Positions 17,777 through 30,308 of a DNA stretch of 64,000 nucleotides are shown in pieces. The notes under the pieces were generated by a model, which was given only the letters and a program-made list of their open reading frames with translations, searched no databases and was not told the origin of the DNA. How positions within the stretch are numbered: position 1 is the first letter of the stretch; every line of letters starts with the position of its first letter. Origin of the DNA: Mesorhizobium sp. SARCC-RB16n (lineage in GTDB: Bacteria > Pseudomonadota > Alphaproteobacteria > Rhizobiales > Rhizobiaceae); NCBI RefSeq assembly GCF_008520305.1, contig NZ_ML703269.1, positions 186,001 to 250,000 on the forward strand, in the 5' to 3' direction. The translations under genes and the position numbers were made by a program.

Positions 17777-19201
17777 TCAGTGCGCCATCGCCGTTTCGAG
17801 CATCTTGAAAATCCGCTCGTCCGCGCATTGGGCGACGTTGAAGCGCAGGAAGCGGCTGGCGGACTGCGACAGGCTGAACGCATTGCCGGGTGCCAGCACG
17901 ATGTTGTCGGCCAGAGCGCGGCGGGCGATTTCGGCCGCGTCCGCCCCATCCGGCAGGCCGCACCACAGGAACAGCCCGGCTGGCTGATCGATCCAGGGGG
18001 TGATGCCGATCGCCTTCAGCCGGGCGCTGGTCTCGTCCATGGCACGCGAGAGGCGCGCGCGCAGCAGATCCATGTGCTTGCGGTAGCTGCCGTCCTTCAG
18101 CAGCGTCAGCACAAGTTCAGCCGCCAGCCGTCCGCCGCCGAAAGTCGTGGCGATCTTGAGGTCGGTCAGGCCCTCGATCCAGTCGCGGGGCGCGGTGATG
18201 AAACCGCAGCGGACCGACGCCGACAGCGTCTTGGAGAAACTGCCAATCTGGACGACGCGGCTGAGGCCATCGAACGCCGCCAGCCTGGGGGCGGGGGCAT
18301 GTTCGAAATCGGCGAAAATGTCGTCCTCGACGATGGTCAGATCCGACTGGTCGGCCAGTTTGAGCAAACGATGGGCCGTCACCGGAGACAGGATCGCACC
18401 GGTCGGATTGTGGATGGCGGAGTTGGTGATGTAGAGGCGCGGCCGGTGTTCGGCGAGCGCCTGGGCGAACAGCTCGATGTCCGGCCCCGACGGCGTGTAG
18501 GGGACGCTGACGACCTTGGCGCGGTGGGCGCGCAGCAAAGCGTGGAAATTGAAATAGCAGGGATCGTCGACCAGCACCGTGTCGCCGGGCTCGATCAGGA
18601 ACCGGCAGAGCAGGTCGATGGCCTGGGTTCCCGATTCCGTCAGCATGATCTGTTCGGGGGAGGCTTCGATGCCGTGCCCGGCCATGCGCCGCGCCAGCAA
18701 TTGGCGTAGCGGCGGCAAACCGAGCGGCGTGCCGTAATCGGCGAGCGCGACATCGTCTGCACGCGCCACGGTGCGCAGTGCACGACGCAGCGCGGCCTGA
18801 GGCATCCAGGAGGCCGGCAGCCAGCCACAACCGGGTTTCAGGATCTCGTCGCTGGCATCCAGCGATTGGCGGGAGACCCAGAGCGGATCGACGGCACGGT
18901 CGAGCCGGGGACCGATCTCGGCCAAAGACAGCGGCGCCAGCGAGCCGGCAGCATAAAAACCGGAACCCGGCCGGGAGCGGATCGCGCCTTCGGCGGCAAG
19001 CCGCTCATAGGCTTCTACCACGGTGGATTTGGACACCTGCATGGACTTTGCGAAGGCGCGGATCGACGGCAATCTGGTTCCCGGTGTCAGGCTGCGCGCG
19101 GCGATCCGCTGACGGATGGTCGCCATGACACTTTCCACAAGGGTGCGTGCACCATCGGGTTCCAAAACAACGTCCGTCATCCGTACTGCTCTATCCGCCA
19201 T
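17777..19201 (-). CDS. MocR-type regulator: GntR helix-turn-helix fused to aminotransferase domain
   Basis: About 474 residues. A GntR winged helix (LTPGTRLPSIRAFAKSMQVS, then STVVEAYERLAAEGAI) is joined to a fold-type I PLP-dependent aminotransferase domain with the AIHNPTGA turn and a PLP lysine in IGSFSKTLSASVRCGF. MocR proteins sense PLP or amino compounds and usually control a divergent gene; here that is the EamA transporter 73 bp away. No candidate start has a strong ribosome site. The ATG at 19201 was chosen and 19180 is also possible. Confidence 0.9.
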   Translation of the reverse strand: MADRAVRMTDVVLEPDGARTLVESVMATIRQRIAARSLTPGTRLPSIRAFAKSMQVSKSTVVEAYERLAAEGAIRSRPGSGFYAAGSLAPLSLAEIGPRLDRAVDPLWVSRQSLDASDEILKPGCGWLPASWMPQAALRRALRTVARADDVALADYGTPLGLPPLRQLLARRMAGHGIEASPEQIMLTESGTQAIDLLCRFLIEPGDTVLVDDPCYFNFHALLRAHRAKVVSVPYTPSGPDIELFAQALAEHRPRLYITNSAIHNPTGAILSPVTAHRLLKLADQSDLTIVEDDIFADFEHAPAPRLAAFDGLSRVVQIGSFSKTLSASVRCGFITAPRDWIEGLTDLKIATTFGGGRLAAELVLTLLKDGSYRKHMDLLRARLSRAMDETSARLKAIGITPWIDQPAGLFLWCGLPDGADAAEIARRALADNIVLAPGNAFSLSQSASRFLRFNVAQCADERIFKMLETAMAH

Positions 19202-19274
19202 TACAGTTTCATTGAATTGTACCCCATTGTCTCTGGCTGCACCATGGGCGTCTGCACGATAGAAGGCGAAAGCA

Positions 19275-20177
19275 ATGGAGCCTGTGATGGACAAGACGGC
19301 GAGCGGCTGGGTGAACGGATTTATCGGCGTGCTGATTTTCAGCGGTTCGTTGCCGGCGACGCGCGTTGCGGTGATGGATCTCGATCCGATGTTCCTGACA
19401 TCGGCCCGCGCCGTCATAGCCGGCCTGCTTGGCCTGGCGCTGCTGCTTGTGTTCCGCGAGAAGCGCCCCGGGCGTCATGACTTGCTGTCGCTCATCATCG
19501 TTGCGCTTGGCGTGGTGGTCGGCTTCCCCCTGCTGACGGCGCTGGCGCTGAAGCATGTCACCTCGGCCCACTCGATCATCTTTGTCGGCCTGCTGCCGCT
19601 GGCGACCGCGATCTTTGGTGTGCTGCGCGGCGGTGAACGGCCCCGGCCAGCCTTCTGGTTGTTCTCATGCCTCGGCAGTGCCCTGGTGGCGGGTTTTGCG
19701 CTTGCGCAAGGCGTGACGGCTTCGCCGGTCGGCGATGGGCTGATGCTTGCGGCCATCATCGCCTGCGGCCTGGGCTATGCGGAAGGCGCCGCATTGTCGC
19801 GCAAGCTCGGCGGCTGGCAAGTGATCTGCTGGGCGTTGGTGCTGTCGCTGCCGGTCATGCTGGTGCTGACCTTGGTTACCCTGCCGCCATCCTTCGCCAG
19901 CGTCGGCTCCAATGCCTGGATCGGTCTTGGCTATGTCTCGCTGTTCAGCATGCTGATCGGCTTCATCTTCTGGTATCGCGGCCTGGCGCAAGGCGGTATT
20001 GCAGCGGTGGGGCAGTTGCAGCTTTTGCAGCCGTTTTTCGGGCTCGCATTGGCGGCGACGCTGCTGCATGAACAGGTCAGCCCGCTGATGATCGTCGTCA
20101 CACTCGGCGTGGTGCTTTGCGTGTTCGGGGCGAAGAAATTCGCCAAGCGGGATCTGCCACGGCGTGCGGCTGCATAG
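19275..20177 (+). CDS. EamA/DMT family transporter
   Basis: A 300-residue inner-membrane protein with ten predicted helices in two EamA repeats, typical of drug/metabolite exporters (ITS-like opening VNGFIGVLIFSGSLPATRVA; second repeat ending TLGVVLCVFGAKKFA). It is divergent from the MocR regulator, a common pairing in which the regulator controls export of an amino acid or vitamin-like compound. The start at 19275 follows AAGGCGA. The substrate is unknown. Confidence 0.9.
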   Translation: MEPVMDKTASGWVNGFIGVLIFSGSLPATRVAVMDLDPMFLTSARAVIAGLLGLALLLVFREKRPGRHDLLSLIIVALGVVVGFPLLTALALKHVTSAHSIIFVGLLPLATAIFGVLRGGERPRPAFWLFSCLGSALVAGFALAQGVTASPVGDGLMLAAIIACGLGYAEGAALSRKLGGWQVICWALVLSLPVMLVLTLVTLPPSFASVGSNAWIGLGYVSLFSMLIGFIFWYRGLAQGGIAAVGQLQLLQPFFGLALAATLLHEQVSPLMIVVTLGVVLCVFGAKKFAKRDLPRRAAA

Positions 20178-20195
20178 TGATGATGCCGACCCTCG

Positions 20196-21236
<1,041 letters not shown>

Positions 21237-21357
21237 CGGTCACTCCACCCTTCACACAGCCCACGCTGCCGGAACGATAGCCGATTCCTTGCCTAGTCAA
21301 GCGGAAATCGATTCCGTCATTACCGACAGGTCGGCCGGACCGGGGCAGCCGCTATGA

Positions 21358-21837
21358 CTAAGTCTGTGACGACGGTGCAGTACCGAGCAGTGGCTGGCGC
21401 GCCCGGAACCAGTCGTCGGCTTCGGGCTCCCATGGCCAGACACCGTCGAGGTTGGGGAAAATCAGCTGCATGACGCGAAAGTCGTGTCCATCGTAGAACC
21501 AGATATCCCAGCCGAAATACTCGGGGTAATGTGCGGCATCAACGGCGCCGAATTCACAATCGAAGTCTTTGACGAAGCCCGAGGCTCGCTGTCCCGGCTG
21601 GAAAAGCTCTCCTTCTCGCACGCGTCTGCAGTACTCGTTGACGATGGACTGCGAGATTTCCGGCTTCAAGCCGACAACGACGAGTTCTGCCGCGTCGAAG
21701 TTGTGCTCTATGCCAACCGAGTAGGCGAAGGGTGGATCGTCGCCTTCTTCCAGCACATACAGGATATGGCAGCCATACGCCTCGATGTCGGCCAGCGTCT
21801 TGGCTTCCTCGGCATCGGCGGCCACTCTATTCGGCAT
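21358..21837 (-). CDS. DUF4262 domain-containing protein
   Basis: A 159-residue soluble protein. The DUF4262 pattern is visible as an N-terminal helix then YGCHILYVLEEGDDPPFAYS with VGIEHNF, followed by LVVVGLKPEISQSIVNEY. The function of the family is unknown. The ATG at 21837 lies inside the last codons of the upstream isomerase gene, overlapping it by 11 bp, so translation is probably coupled. A longer frame to 22044 is only read-through of the overlapped gene. Confidence 0.8.
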   Translation of the reverse strand: MPNRVAADAEEAKTLADIEAYGCHILYVLEEGDDPPFAYSVGIEHNFDAAELVVVGLKPEISQSIVNEYCRRVREGELFQPGQRASGFVKDFDCEFGAVDAAHYPEYFGWDIWFYDGHDFRVMQLIFPNLDGVWPWEPEADDWFRARQPLLGTAPSSQT

Positions 21838-22477
21838 CGATCTGGTTCTGTGGCGCGGCTTTCTGGAAGGCGGGTAGCGCCATGCAGGCGGCGTTGATGC
21901 GCGAAATTGTCGGATAGGGCGCCATATCGACGCCGAAACGGGCATTGCTGGTGACTTGCGCGGCAAGGCAGATGTCGGCCAGCCCCGGCGCCTCGCCATG
22001 GCAGAATGTTCCGGTCGTCGGCGAGGAAGCCAGAATCTTTTCAAGCGGCTGGAAACCTTCGTTCACCCAGTGGCTGAACCAATTGGTGATGTCCTGGTCG
22101 CCGGCGCCGAACAGGGTGCGCAACGAAGTCAGCACGCGCAGATTGTTCACCGGGTGGATGTCGCAGGCGATGATCTGCGCCAGCATCCTGACGCGGGCGC
22201 GTCCCAGCACATCCTTCGGCAGCAGCGGCGGTGTGGGCTGGATCTCGTCGAGATACTCGATGATGGCCAGCGACTGCGTCAAAAGCGTACCGTCGTCGAG
22301 CACCAATGCCGGTACCAAACCCTGCGGATTGACGGCGAGGTAGGCTGGTTCCAGATGCTCGCCGTGGCGCAAATGATGCGAGACGTAGTCATAGCTCAGC
22401 CCCTTCATCTCCAGCGCGATCCGCACCCGGTAGGAGGTGGAGGAACGGAAGTAGTTGTGCAGGGCGATGTCGCTCAT
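21827..22477 (-). CDS. maiA: Maleylacetoacetate / maleylpyruvate isomerase (zeta-class GST)
   Basis: A 216-residue zeta-class glutathione transferase. The active-site stretch SSTSYRVRIALEMKGL matches the SSCSWRVRIAL signature, with Thr in place of Cys, and the thioredoxin-fold loop VNPQGLVPALVLDDG is present. It isomerises maleylacetoacetate (tyrosine route) or maleylpyruvate (gentisate route) using glutathione. The start overlaps the FAA-hydrolase stop by 4 bp (ATGA). Confidence 0.87.
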   Translation of the reverse strand: MSDIALHNYFRSSTSYRVRIALEMKGLSYDYVSHHLRHGEHLEPAYLAVNPQGLVPALVLDDGTLLTQSLAIIEYLDEIQPTPPLLPKDVLGRARVRMLAQIIACDIHPVNNLRVLTSLRTLFGAGDQDITNWFSHWVNEGFQPLEKILASSPTTGTFCHGEAPGLADICLAAQVTSNARFGVDMAPYPTISRINAACMALPAFQKAAPQNQIDAE

Positions 22478-23172
22478 GACTTTGACTGGCCGATGGTTAT
22501 TTCGATCGTGCCGATGCCGTCCACGCCGCCTGATATCGTCTCGCCCGGCTTGACCGCGCCGACACCGGCCGGCGTGCCGGTGAAGATCAGGTCGCCCGGT
22601 TGCAGTTCGACTGCTTCGCTGCAGATCGAGACGATGTCGGCCACCGGCCAGATCAGTTCGGCGAGGTCGGCATCCTGTTTCACCGCGCCGTCGACAGCGA
22701 GCCAGATGCGCCCCTTCGCCGGGTGCCCGGATTTCCGCGCGGCAATCAGCGGGCCGCAAGGCGCGGAACGGTCGAAGGCCTTCGACCAGTCCCAGGGCCG
22801 GGCCGCCTTCTTGGCGGCATCCTGGAGATCGCGACGGGTAAGGTCGATGCCGACGCCATAACCCCAGACATGGTCCAGCGCCTTGTCACGGGATATGCGA
22901 AAGCCGGATGTACCGATCGCCACCACCAGTTCGATCTCGAAGTGAAGGCTTTCCGTCAGCGGCGGGTAGGGGATCTCCGTGCCGGAATCGACCACCGCGT
23001 CGGCCGGCTTGGTGAAGAAGAAGGGCGGGTCACGCTCGTCATTGCCGAATTCGCGCGCATGCGCCGCGTAGTTGCGGCCAACGCAGAAGATGCGCCGCAC
23101 GGCAAAGCGCTCGCCGGAACCCGCAATGGCGACAGAAGGCGTCGGCGGCACGGGAAGGACAAAGGCGGTCAT
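22474..23172 (-). CDS. Fumarylacetoacetate hydrolase family protein, fumarylpyruvate hydrolase-like
   Basis: A 232-residue FAH-domain hydrolase with the metal-site motifs FCVGRNYAAHAREFG and LHFEIELVVAIG and the closing LIFTGTPAGVGAVKPGE. At this length it resembles fumarylpyruvate hydrolase (NagK) rather than the ~420-residue tyrosine-pathway enzyme. With the adjacent isomerase it suggests the last two steps of gentisate-type ring cleavage, though no dioxygenase is in the window. The ATG at 23172 gives the family's N-terminus. Confidence 0.87.
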   Translation of the reverse strand: MTAFVLPVPPTPSVAIAGSGERFAVRRIFCVGRNYAAHAREFGNDERDPPFFFTKPADAVVDSGTEIPYPPLTESLHFEIELVVAIGTSGFRISRDKALDHVWGYGVGIDLTRRDLQDAAKKAARPWDWSKAFDRSAPCGPLIAARKSGHPAKGRIWLAVDGAVKQDADLAELIWPVADIVSICSEAVELQPGDLIFTGTPAGVGAVKPGETISGGVDGIGTIEITIGQSKS

Positions 23173-23397
23173 GGCGGTCTCTGCGCTTGATGGAGCTGGC
23201 GGCACATTCGGCCGATTTTGGGGGCCGGGCAAGGCGTCGCTTTTGATAAACACGGGCTTTGCCGCGGCTGGATAAGGAATTCAGGCTTCCCATCATTTTT
23301 GCAGCGATGAATCCCGTCAACAGGCGATAGACTATTTGCCAATAATCCGGCCATGGTCAGGAGACTATGGTGTGGCCGGTAAACCGGAACGAGCCCT

Positions 23398-24081
23398 ATG
23401 ACCCCTCCCACCGATCGTGCCCGGTTTCTTATCATCGACGACCATCCGCTGTTTCGCGAGGCGCTGCACAGCGCCGTCCAGATGGCCTATCCCGAGGTCG
23501 ATACGGTCGAGGCGCGCTCGATCGCCGAGGCGCTGGATCTGCTGGCCGACGCAAAACCTTTCGACCTTGCGCTTCTCGACCTCAGCATGCCCGACGTGCA
23601 CGGCTTCGACGGGCTGCTGCAGCTCAGGACCCGCTATCCGCGCCTGCCGGTGGTGATCGTGTCTGGCTATGAGGAGCCGAGGATCATCTCCGAGGCGTTG
23701 TCCTACGGCGCTGCCGGCTTCATCCCGAAATCGGCGCGCAAGAGCGACCTGGCCGCCGCCATCCGCTCGGTGATGGATGGCGCCATCTATGTGCCGGAAA
23801 CCTACGAGGGCCAGCCGCCAGACGCCAACAGCACCGACCGCGCCGATATGGTCCAGCGCCTTTCCAAGCTGACGCCGCAGCAACTGAGAGTGCTGCAGAT
23901 GCTGCGCCAGGGCCTGCTCAACAAGCAGATCGCCTACGAACTGCAGGTCGGCGAGACCACGGTTAAGGCGCATGTCTCGGAGATCCTGCGCAAGCTCAAC
24001 GTCTACAGCCGCACGCAAGCGGTGATCGAGGTCTCGAAGCTGGACAATGCGGAGTTGTTTCGCGATCAGGCGGGATTTTGA
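23398..24081 (+). CDS. NarL/FixJ-type response regulator
   Basis: A 227-residue regulator. The receiver domain has the acidic pair in IIDDHPLFRE, the phospho-acceptor Asp in LALLDLSMPD and Lys in GFIPKSA. The C-terminal LuxR helix-turn-helix is LTPQQLRVLQMLRQGLLNKQ. It points toward, and probably works with, the hybrid kinase/FIST pair on the other strand, the same gene set as NosP-NahK loci. Confidence 0.92.
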   Translation: MTPPTDRARFLIIDDHPLFREALHSAVQMAYPEVDTVEARSIAEALDLLADAKPFDLALLDLSMPDVHGFDGLLQLRTRYPRLPVVIVSGYEEPRIISEALSYGAAGFIPKSARKSDLAAAIRSVMDGAIYVPETYEGQPPDANSTDRADMVQRLSKLTPQQLRVLQMLRQGLLNKQIAYELQVGETTVKAHVSEILRKLNVYSRTQAVIEVSKLDNAELFRDQAGF

Positions 24082-24096
24082 GCAGATAGGTCTTGG

Positions 24097-24531
24097 TTAC
24101 TTATTGACCGAGTCAGCGCGCGCCAGCGCCACCCTCCTTATTCGGTCAACGTGAGCGTGATACAGGATATGTATTGAATGACGCGCTTCATCAAATCGGT
24201 CCCACGGGCCGTACTCACCCAAAAAGGGATCTGTCCGTGCGGCGCCGCTCTTTGAGGGCACACCGAGGACATTCAGCACATCGCTGCGGCTGAATGAAAA
24301 GGGAATGTTCAAGAGATCGCGATCTAAACTATCGGCTTCAATGAATATTGTATTTATCTTTTCATCCTCGTCGCAGATGAATGAAAATTTGTTACGAGCA
24401 GAAACGTAATCGATGCGCGTTTCCGGAAGGTCATCGTCAACAGTTCGTTTGAATTTCCAGGATTCAAACTGCGGTGACGTCAACAGGGATGATGCTGGCT
24501 TCCCCAAGTAGCCAAGAATATTATTGGCCAT
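24097..24531 (-). CDS. Hypothetical protein, low-GC gene after the hybrid kinase
   Basis: A 144-residue soluble protein with no signal peptide or membrane helix. Motifs include VLNVLGVPSKSG and GEYGPWDRFD, followed by a short HILYH segment. I do not recognise the family; the GPWDRFD-type block is reminiscent of small immunity-like proteins, but this is only an impression. GC content is visibly lower than its neighbours, suggesting recent acquisition. It starts 24 bp after the kinase stop on the same strand and could be co-transcribed. Confidence 0.6.
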   Translation of the reverse strand: MANNILGYLGKPASSLLTSPQFESWKFKRTVDDDLPETRIDYVSARNKFSFICDEDEKINTIFIEADSLDRDLLNIPFSFSRSDVLNVLGVPSKSGAARTDPFLGEYGPWDRFDEARHSIHILYHAHVDRIRRVALARADSVNK

Positions 24532-24555
24532 CGGTTCTACCTATCCCCAACCTGC

Positions 24556-25896
24556 TCAAGCCAATAAATGCGCCAGCAGCGCGCGCAGTTGCGCGGGCTT
24601 CAGCGGTTTGCGCATCAGTTCGATGCCGCCGGCCCGCGCCGCTTTGGCGACGGCTTCGGAGCTGTCGGCGGTGACGATCAGCGCCGGCACGGCGCGGCCG
24701 AGATAGTCGCGGACCTCCGATATGGTGGCAGTGCCGAGGTCGCCGCCGTCGAGATGCTGGTCGGCGATGACGATGTCGGGCACCCAGTCGGTATCGCCGA
24801 GCATATCGAGCGCATCGTCGGTCGAGGTCGCGGCGCGCACCAGGCACTGCCAGCGTTCGAGCAGGAAGGTCATGGCTTCCAGCACCTCGGCGTCGTTCTC
24901 GACAAGCAGCACCTTGGTGCCGAACAGGCCGTAGCCGCGCGGCCGCTCCAGGCTGGCGGCGCTGGCGATGGCATCGGCCGGCGCGCCGATGCCGACGGGA
25001 ACGTCGATGTGGAAGATGGTGCCGCGGCCGACCTTGGATGAAAACGTCACGGGGTGGCCGAGCGCGCCGGCCATGCGGCGCACGATGGCGAGCCCGAGCC
25101 CAAGACCGCCGCCATCGAGTTCGGCGTTGGCCGGCGAGGTGCCGCGATGGAACTCCTCGAATACCGCTTCGCGCTGATCCTCGGGAATGCCGCAGCCTGT
25201 GTCGGCGACATCGATGCGGATGGTGTCGCCGCGATGGCGTGTGCCGACAAGGACGCCGCCCGAGCGTGTATAGCCCAGCGCGTTGGAGAGGATGTTCTGC
25301 AGGATGCGGCGTAGCAGCGTCCTGTCCGAGCGGACCACGGCATTGACCGGCCGGAATTTCAGCGACAGCGCCTTCAACTCCGCCACGGGGTGGAAATCCG
25401 AGCGCAGCGACGAGAACAGCGCCTCCAGGCTGACATCGCCAATGTCGGGCTGGACCACACCGGCATCGAGCTTGGAAATGTCGAGCAAGGTGCGCAGCAG
25501 GTCTTCCATCGTCTCCAGCGAGCGCTCGACCTGCCGCACCAGCTTTTTTCCCTCGTCGCTGGTCTGCACCTCGGCAAGGGCCGAGACGGAGAGGTGGGCG
25601 GCGTTCAGCGGCTGCAGCACGTCGTGGCTGGCGGCGGCGAGGAACCTTGTCTTGGACAGGTTCGCCAGCTCGGCGTTTTCCTTGGCGGCGCTGAGGTCGA
25701 TGTTCGACTGTTCCAGCCTGCGCAAGGTCGAATGCAGTTCTTCGGTGCGCGTACGCACCCGGTTTTCCAGCGAGATCGCGGTCTGGAACAGCGAAAAGGC
25801 ATTACCTTGCTGATCCATCGAGCGCTCGACGCGGCTGACCAGGGCGGCGTTGATCTTCTTCAGCCTGTCGAGATCGTTTATGTCCCTGAGCGGCAT
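24556..25896 (-). CDS. Hybrid sensor histidine kinase, NahK-like
   Basis: A 446-residue cytoplasmic kinase. There is an N-terminal coiled coil (about 1-85), then a HisKA domain with the phospho-accepting His in AAASHDVLQPLNAA. The HATPase domain follows (N box NILSNALGYTRSGG, G boxes ADTGCGIP and GGGLGLGLAI), and the C-terminal receiver has Asp in IVIADQHLDGG and Lys in MRKPLKP. There are no membrane helices or PAS domain, so the sensor is probably the FIST protein encoded 14 bp upstream. The architecture matches NahK-type kinases that pair with NosP. Confidence 0.9.
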   Translation of the reverse strand: MPLRDINDLDRLKKINAALVSRVERSMDQQGNAFSLFQTAISLENRVRTRTEELHSTLRRLEQSNIDLSAAKENAELANLSKTRFLAAASHDVLQPLNAAHLSVSALAEVQTSDEGKKLVRQVERSLETMEDLLRTLLDISKLDAGVVQPDIGDVSLEALFSSLRSDFHPVAELKALSLKFRPVNAVVRSDRTLLRRILQNILSNALGYTRSGGVLVGTRHRGDTIRIDVADTGCGIPEDQREAVFEEFHRGTSPANAELDGGGLGLGLAIVRRMAGALGHPVTFSSKVGRGTIFHIDVPVGIGAPADAIASAASLERPRGYGLFGTKVLLVENDAEVLEAMTFLLERWQCLVRAATSTDDALDMLGDTDWVPDIVIADQHLDGGDLGTATISEVRDYLGRAVPALIVTADSSEAVAKAARAGGIELMRKPLKPAQLRALLAHLLA

Positions 25897-25910
25897 GCTG
25901 TGTCGCCGCC

Positions 25911-27203
25911 CTATTCAGCCGCTTGCCGGTCACCGAAAGCGATGCCGGTGAAAGTCTGGTTCAGGTGCATCGACCGGTATTGTTCGCCGTAAGTGCCGAA
26001 GCCGACGACATTGTTGACCCGGTAGAGCTCCGAAATATCACGAAAGACCTGCCGGTTGCGCGCATCGAGCCGGCGCAGCACGCAATCGAAGCCAAGGATC
26101 AGGTCAATACCGCCCAGCCTTTCCTCGACTTCGCGCAATGCCGCTCGTGTCGCTTCCACCATGTCCTTGGGCTGGGCGATCGACAGTACGACACCGTCAT
26201 CGATGGCACAGAAGAACGACAGCGACCCATCCGGGTGCATCTTCTGGATCGAGCGGCAGTAGTATTCACCGCCCACCTTCACCACCACCGGATGCGAGGC
26301 GAAGCTCAGCGGCGTCAGGGTCTGCGGGAGAATGCCGACGGAAGCGGCATATTCCTCCGCCGCATTGGTGGCGTTGAACTCCCGCACGATGCGGTGATCC
26401 GCATCGGACGCCGTCACCACCAGCTTTTCGTCTGTCGGAACGAAATTGTCGGTCTTGAAGACGTGAAACGGAATTTCCGTGGCGATCAGCACGATGATGG
26501 CGCTGTCGGAGGTGACCCTGCCGTTCGAGATCAAGCGCGTCGTCTCGAATTTCAAATCGTCGCCGGCAGAGCCGCCGAGCAGCGGTATGTCGTCAAGACC
26601 CCAGTGGATGGCCGAACTCACCGCTTCCTCGGCATAGGACAGCCCGTCGATGAAGCAGAGCGCGAAGGTGTTCCTGGTCCGCTCGCCGCCGAGCCGGGCG
26701 CGCAGGGTGCGCCGCAGCGCCTCGACCTCTTCGGTGATCCTGTCCATGCCCGATGTCGACAAATTGTCGACCATGGTGCTGACCGCCGTGAAGGATGCCG
26801 AGGGCAGCAGCATCGCCAGCATATGGCCTTCTTCGAGCCCCTGCGGCGTGATCTCGCCGGCGGTGGAACAGCCGGCATGGTGGAGAAGCGGGGCGTGGGC
26901 CGAGAGTGCCCGTGACAAGGCACCGGCCTCGACAAGGCTCTGGGAAAAGAACACGAGGGCAAAGCCAGCATCGATGGCAGCGGCCTCGGCGGCTACCGCG
27001 CGTGCGAAGACATCGGGGTCGGGCTCGTCCGTGGTCAGCGCCGACAAGCCGCATGCGTAGCGCGTCCGTGAACCTCTCAGCGGCGTTCTCCCGCATTTCC
27101 TCCGACGCCTTCTTGTGCGCGGCTTTTCAAGGGCTGGCGCACAGGCGTCGAAGGCATTGTTGCCGTCGGGAGGCGTTTTGGCAATGGGGCCGGAGGAATA
27201 CAC
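25911..27203 (-). CDS. FIST-domain sensor protein, NosP-like
   Basis: A FIST N plus FIST C protein (about 380 conserved residues). Examples are [30 protein letters not shown] and the C-terminal [13 protein letters not shown] and [15 protein letters not shown] proteins encoded beside NahK-type kinases are heme-based nitric-oxide sensors (NosP). The N-terminus is uncertain. The frame opens at a GTG at 27203, and the first ~45 residues look unlike protein. A second frame starting at the ATG at 27096 ([14 protein letters not shown]) would read well into YACGLSAL with a one-base shift near 27050. Confidence 0.82.
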   Translation of the reverse strand: MYSSGPIAKTPPDGNNAFDACAPALEKPRTRRRRRKCGRTPLRGSRTRYACGLSALTTDEPDPDVFARAVAAEAAAIDAGFALVFFSQSLVEAGALSRALSAHAPLLHHAGCSTAGEITPQGLEEGHMLAMLLPSASFTAVSTMVDNLSTSGMDRITEEVEALRRTLRARLGGERTRNTFALCFIDGLSYAEEAVSSAIHWGLDDIPLLGGSAGDDLKFETTRLISNGRVTSDSAIIVLIATEIPFHVFKTDNFVPTDEKLVVTASDADHRIVREFNATNAAEEYAASVGILPQTLTPLSFASHPVVVKVGGEYYCRSIQKMHPDGSLSFFCAIDDGVVLSIAQPKDMVEATRAALREVEERLGGIDLILGFDCVLRRLDARNRQVFRDISELYRVNNVVGFGTYGEQYRSMHLNQTFTGIAFGDRQAAE

Positions 27204-27355
27204 TTTGGTGCCTTGGCCATGACCGAAAGTACAATGATCCGCCTTTTCCGTCGTGCTGTTTTTTGTGCGTTGCGCGGTGTACGAATAACGCGTGGCCGAA
27301 GTGCCAACGGCTCGTCGGCAGCGTGATGACCAAGGTTGACACCCAGGGAGGGGCT

Positions 27356-27856
27356 ATGTCGGATGTTTCGTTGATGGTGAACGGCAAGCGGGTCGGCGGT
27401 GCCGTCGAGGATCGAACGCTGCTCGTCCATTTCCTGCGGGAGAATCTCGGCCTGACCGGCACCCATGTCGGTTGCGACACCTCGCAATGCGGAGCCTGCG
27501 TCGTCCATGTCGACGGCAAGGCGGTGAAGTCCTGCACCATGCTGGCGGTCCAGGCGTCCGGATCGACGGTGGTTACGATCGAAGGTCTCGCCGACGGCGC
27601 CGACCTGCATCCCGTCCAGGCGGCCTTCAAGGAACATCACGGTCTGCAATGCGGCTTTTGCACGCCAGGCATGATCATGGCTGCAACGGACATGATCAAC
27701 CGTCATCCCGAAGGCCTCGACGAGGCGACGGTACGGACAGAACTCGAAGGCAATATCTGCCGCTGCACCGGCTACCACAATATCGTGAAGGCGATCCTCG
27801 CCGCATCGAAGACGATGTCGAAGGGGGCCAAGGGCAAGACGAAACAAGCGGCGTGA
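27356..27856 (+). CDS. coxS: Molybdenum hydroxylase (2Fe-2S) small subunit, CoxS-like
   Basis: A 166-residue iron-sulfur subunit. It has the plant-type 2Fe-2S cysteines in [12 protein letters not shown] with VKSC, and the second cluster in CGFCTPGM and [10 protein letters not shown]. It passes electrons between the molybdenum centre and FAD in xanthine oxidase-family enzymes. The ATG at 27356 follows GGGAGGGG; the upstream open frame is unsupported. Gene order S-L-M follows. Confidence 0.93.
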   Translation: MSDVSLMVNGKRVGGAVEDRTLLVHFLRENLGLTGTHVGCDTSQCGACVVHVDGKAVKSCTMLAVQASGSTVVTIEGLADGADLHPVQAAFKEHHGLQCGFCTPGMIMAATDMINRHPEGLDEATVRTELEGNICRCTGYHNIVKAILAASKTMSKGAKGKTKQAA

Positions 27857-27872
27857 GAGAAGAGTCGGTCGT

Positions 27873-27917
27873 GAGTAGTCAGTAGTCGGTCTGAACCGGC
27901 GACTATCCTCACTACTT
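27873..27917. repeat. Imperfect inverted repeat between coxS and coxL
   Basis: GTAGT and TAGTCGG on the left pair with CCGG-GACTA and ACTAC on the right, forming an imperfect ~20-bp-arm hairpin in a 91-bp gap that is otherwise non-coding. It resembles the small mobile palindromes scattered in rhizobial genomes. Whether it is a repeat family or a local processing structure cannot be told from one copy. Confidence 0.5.
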
Positions 27918-27947
27918 CCTATTCACTTTTCGGGAGGAATCTCTGCA

Positions 27948-30296
<2,349 letters not shown>

Positions 30297-30308
30297 GGAG
30301 GAGCAACC

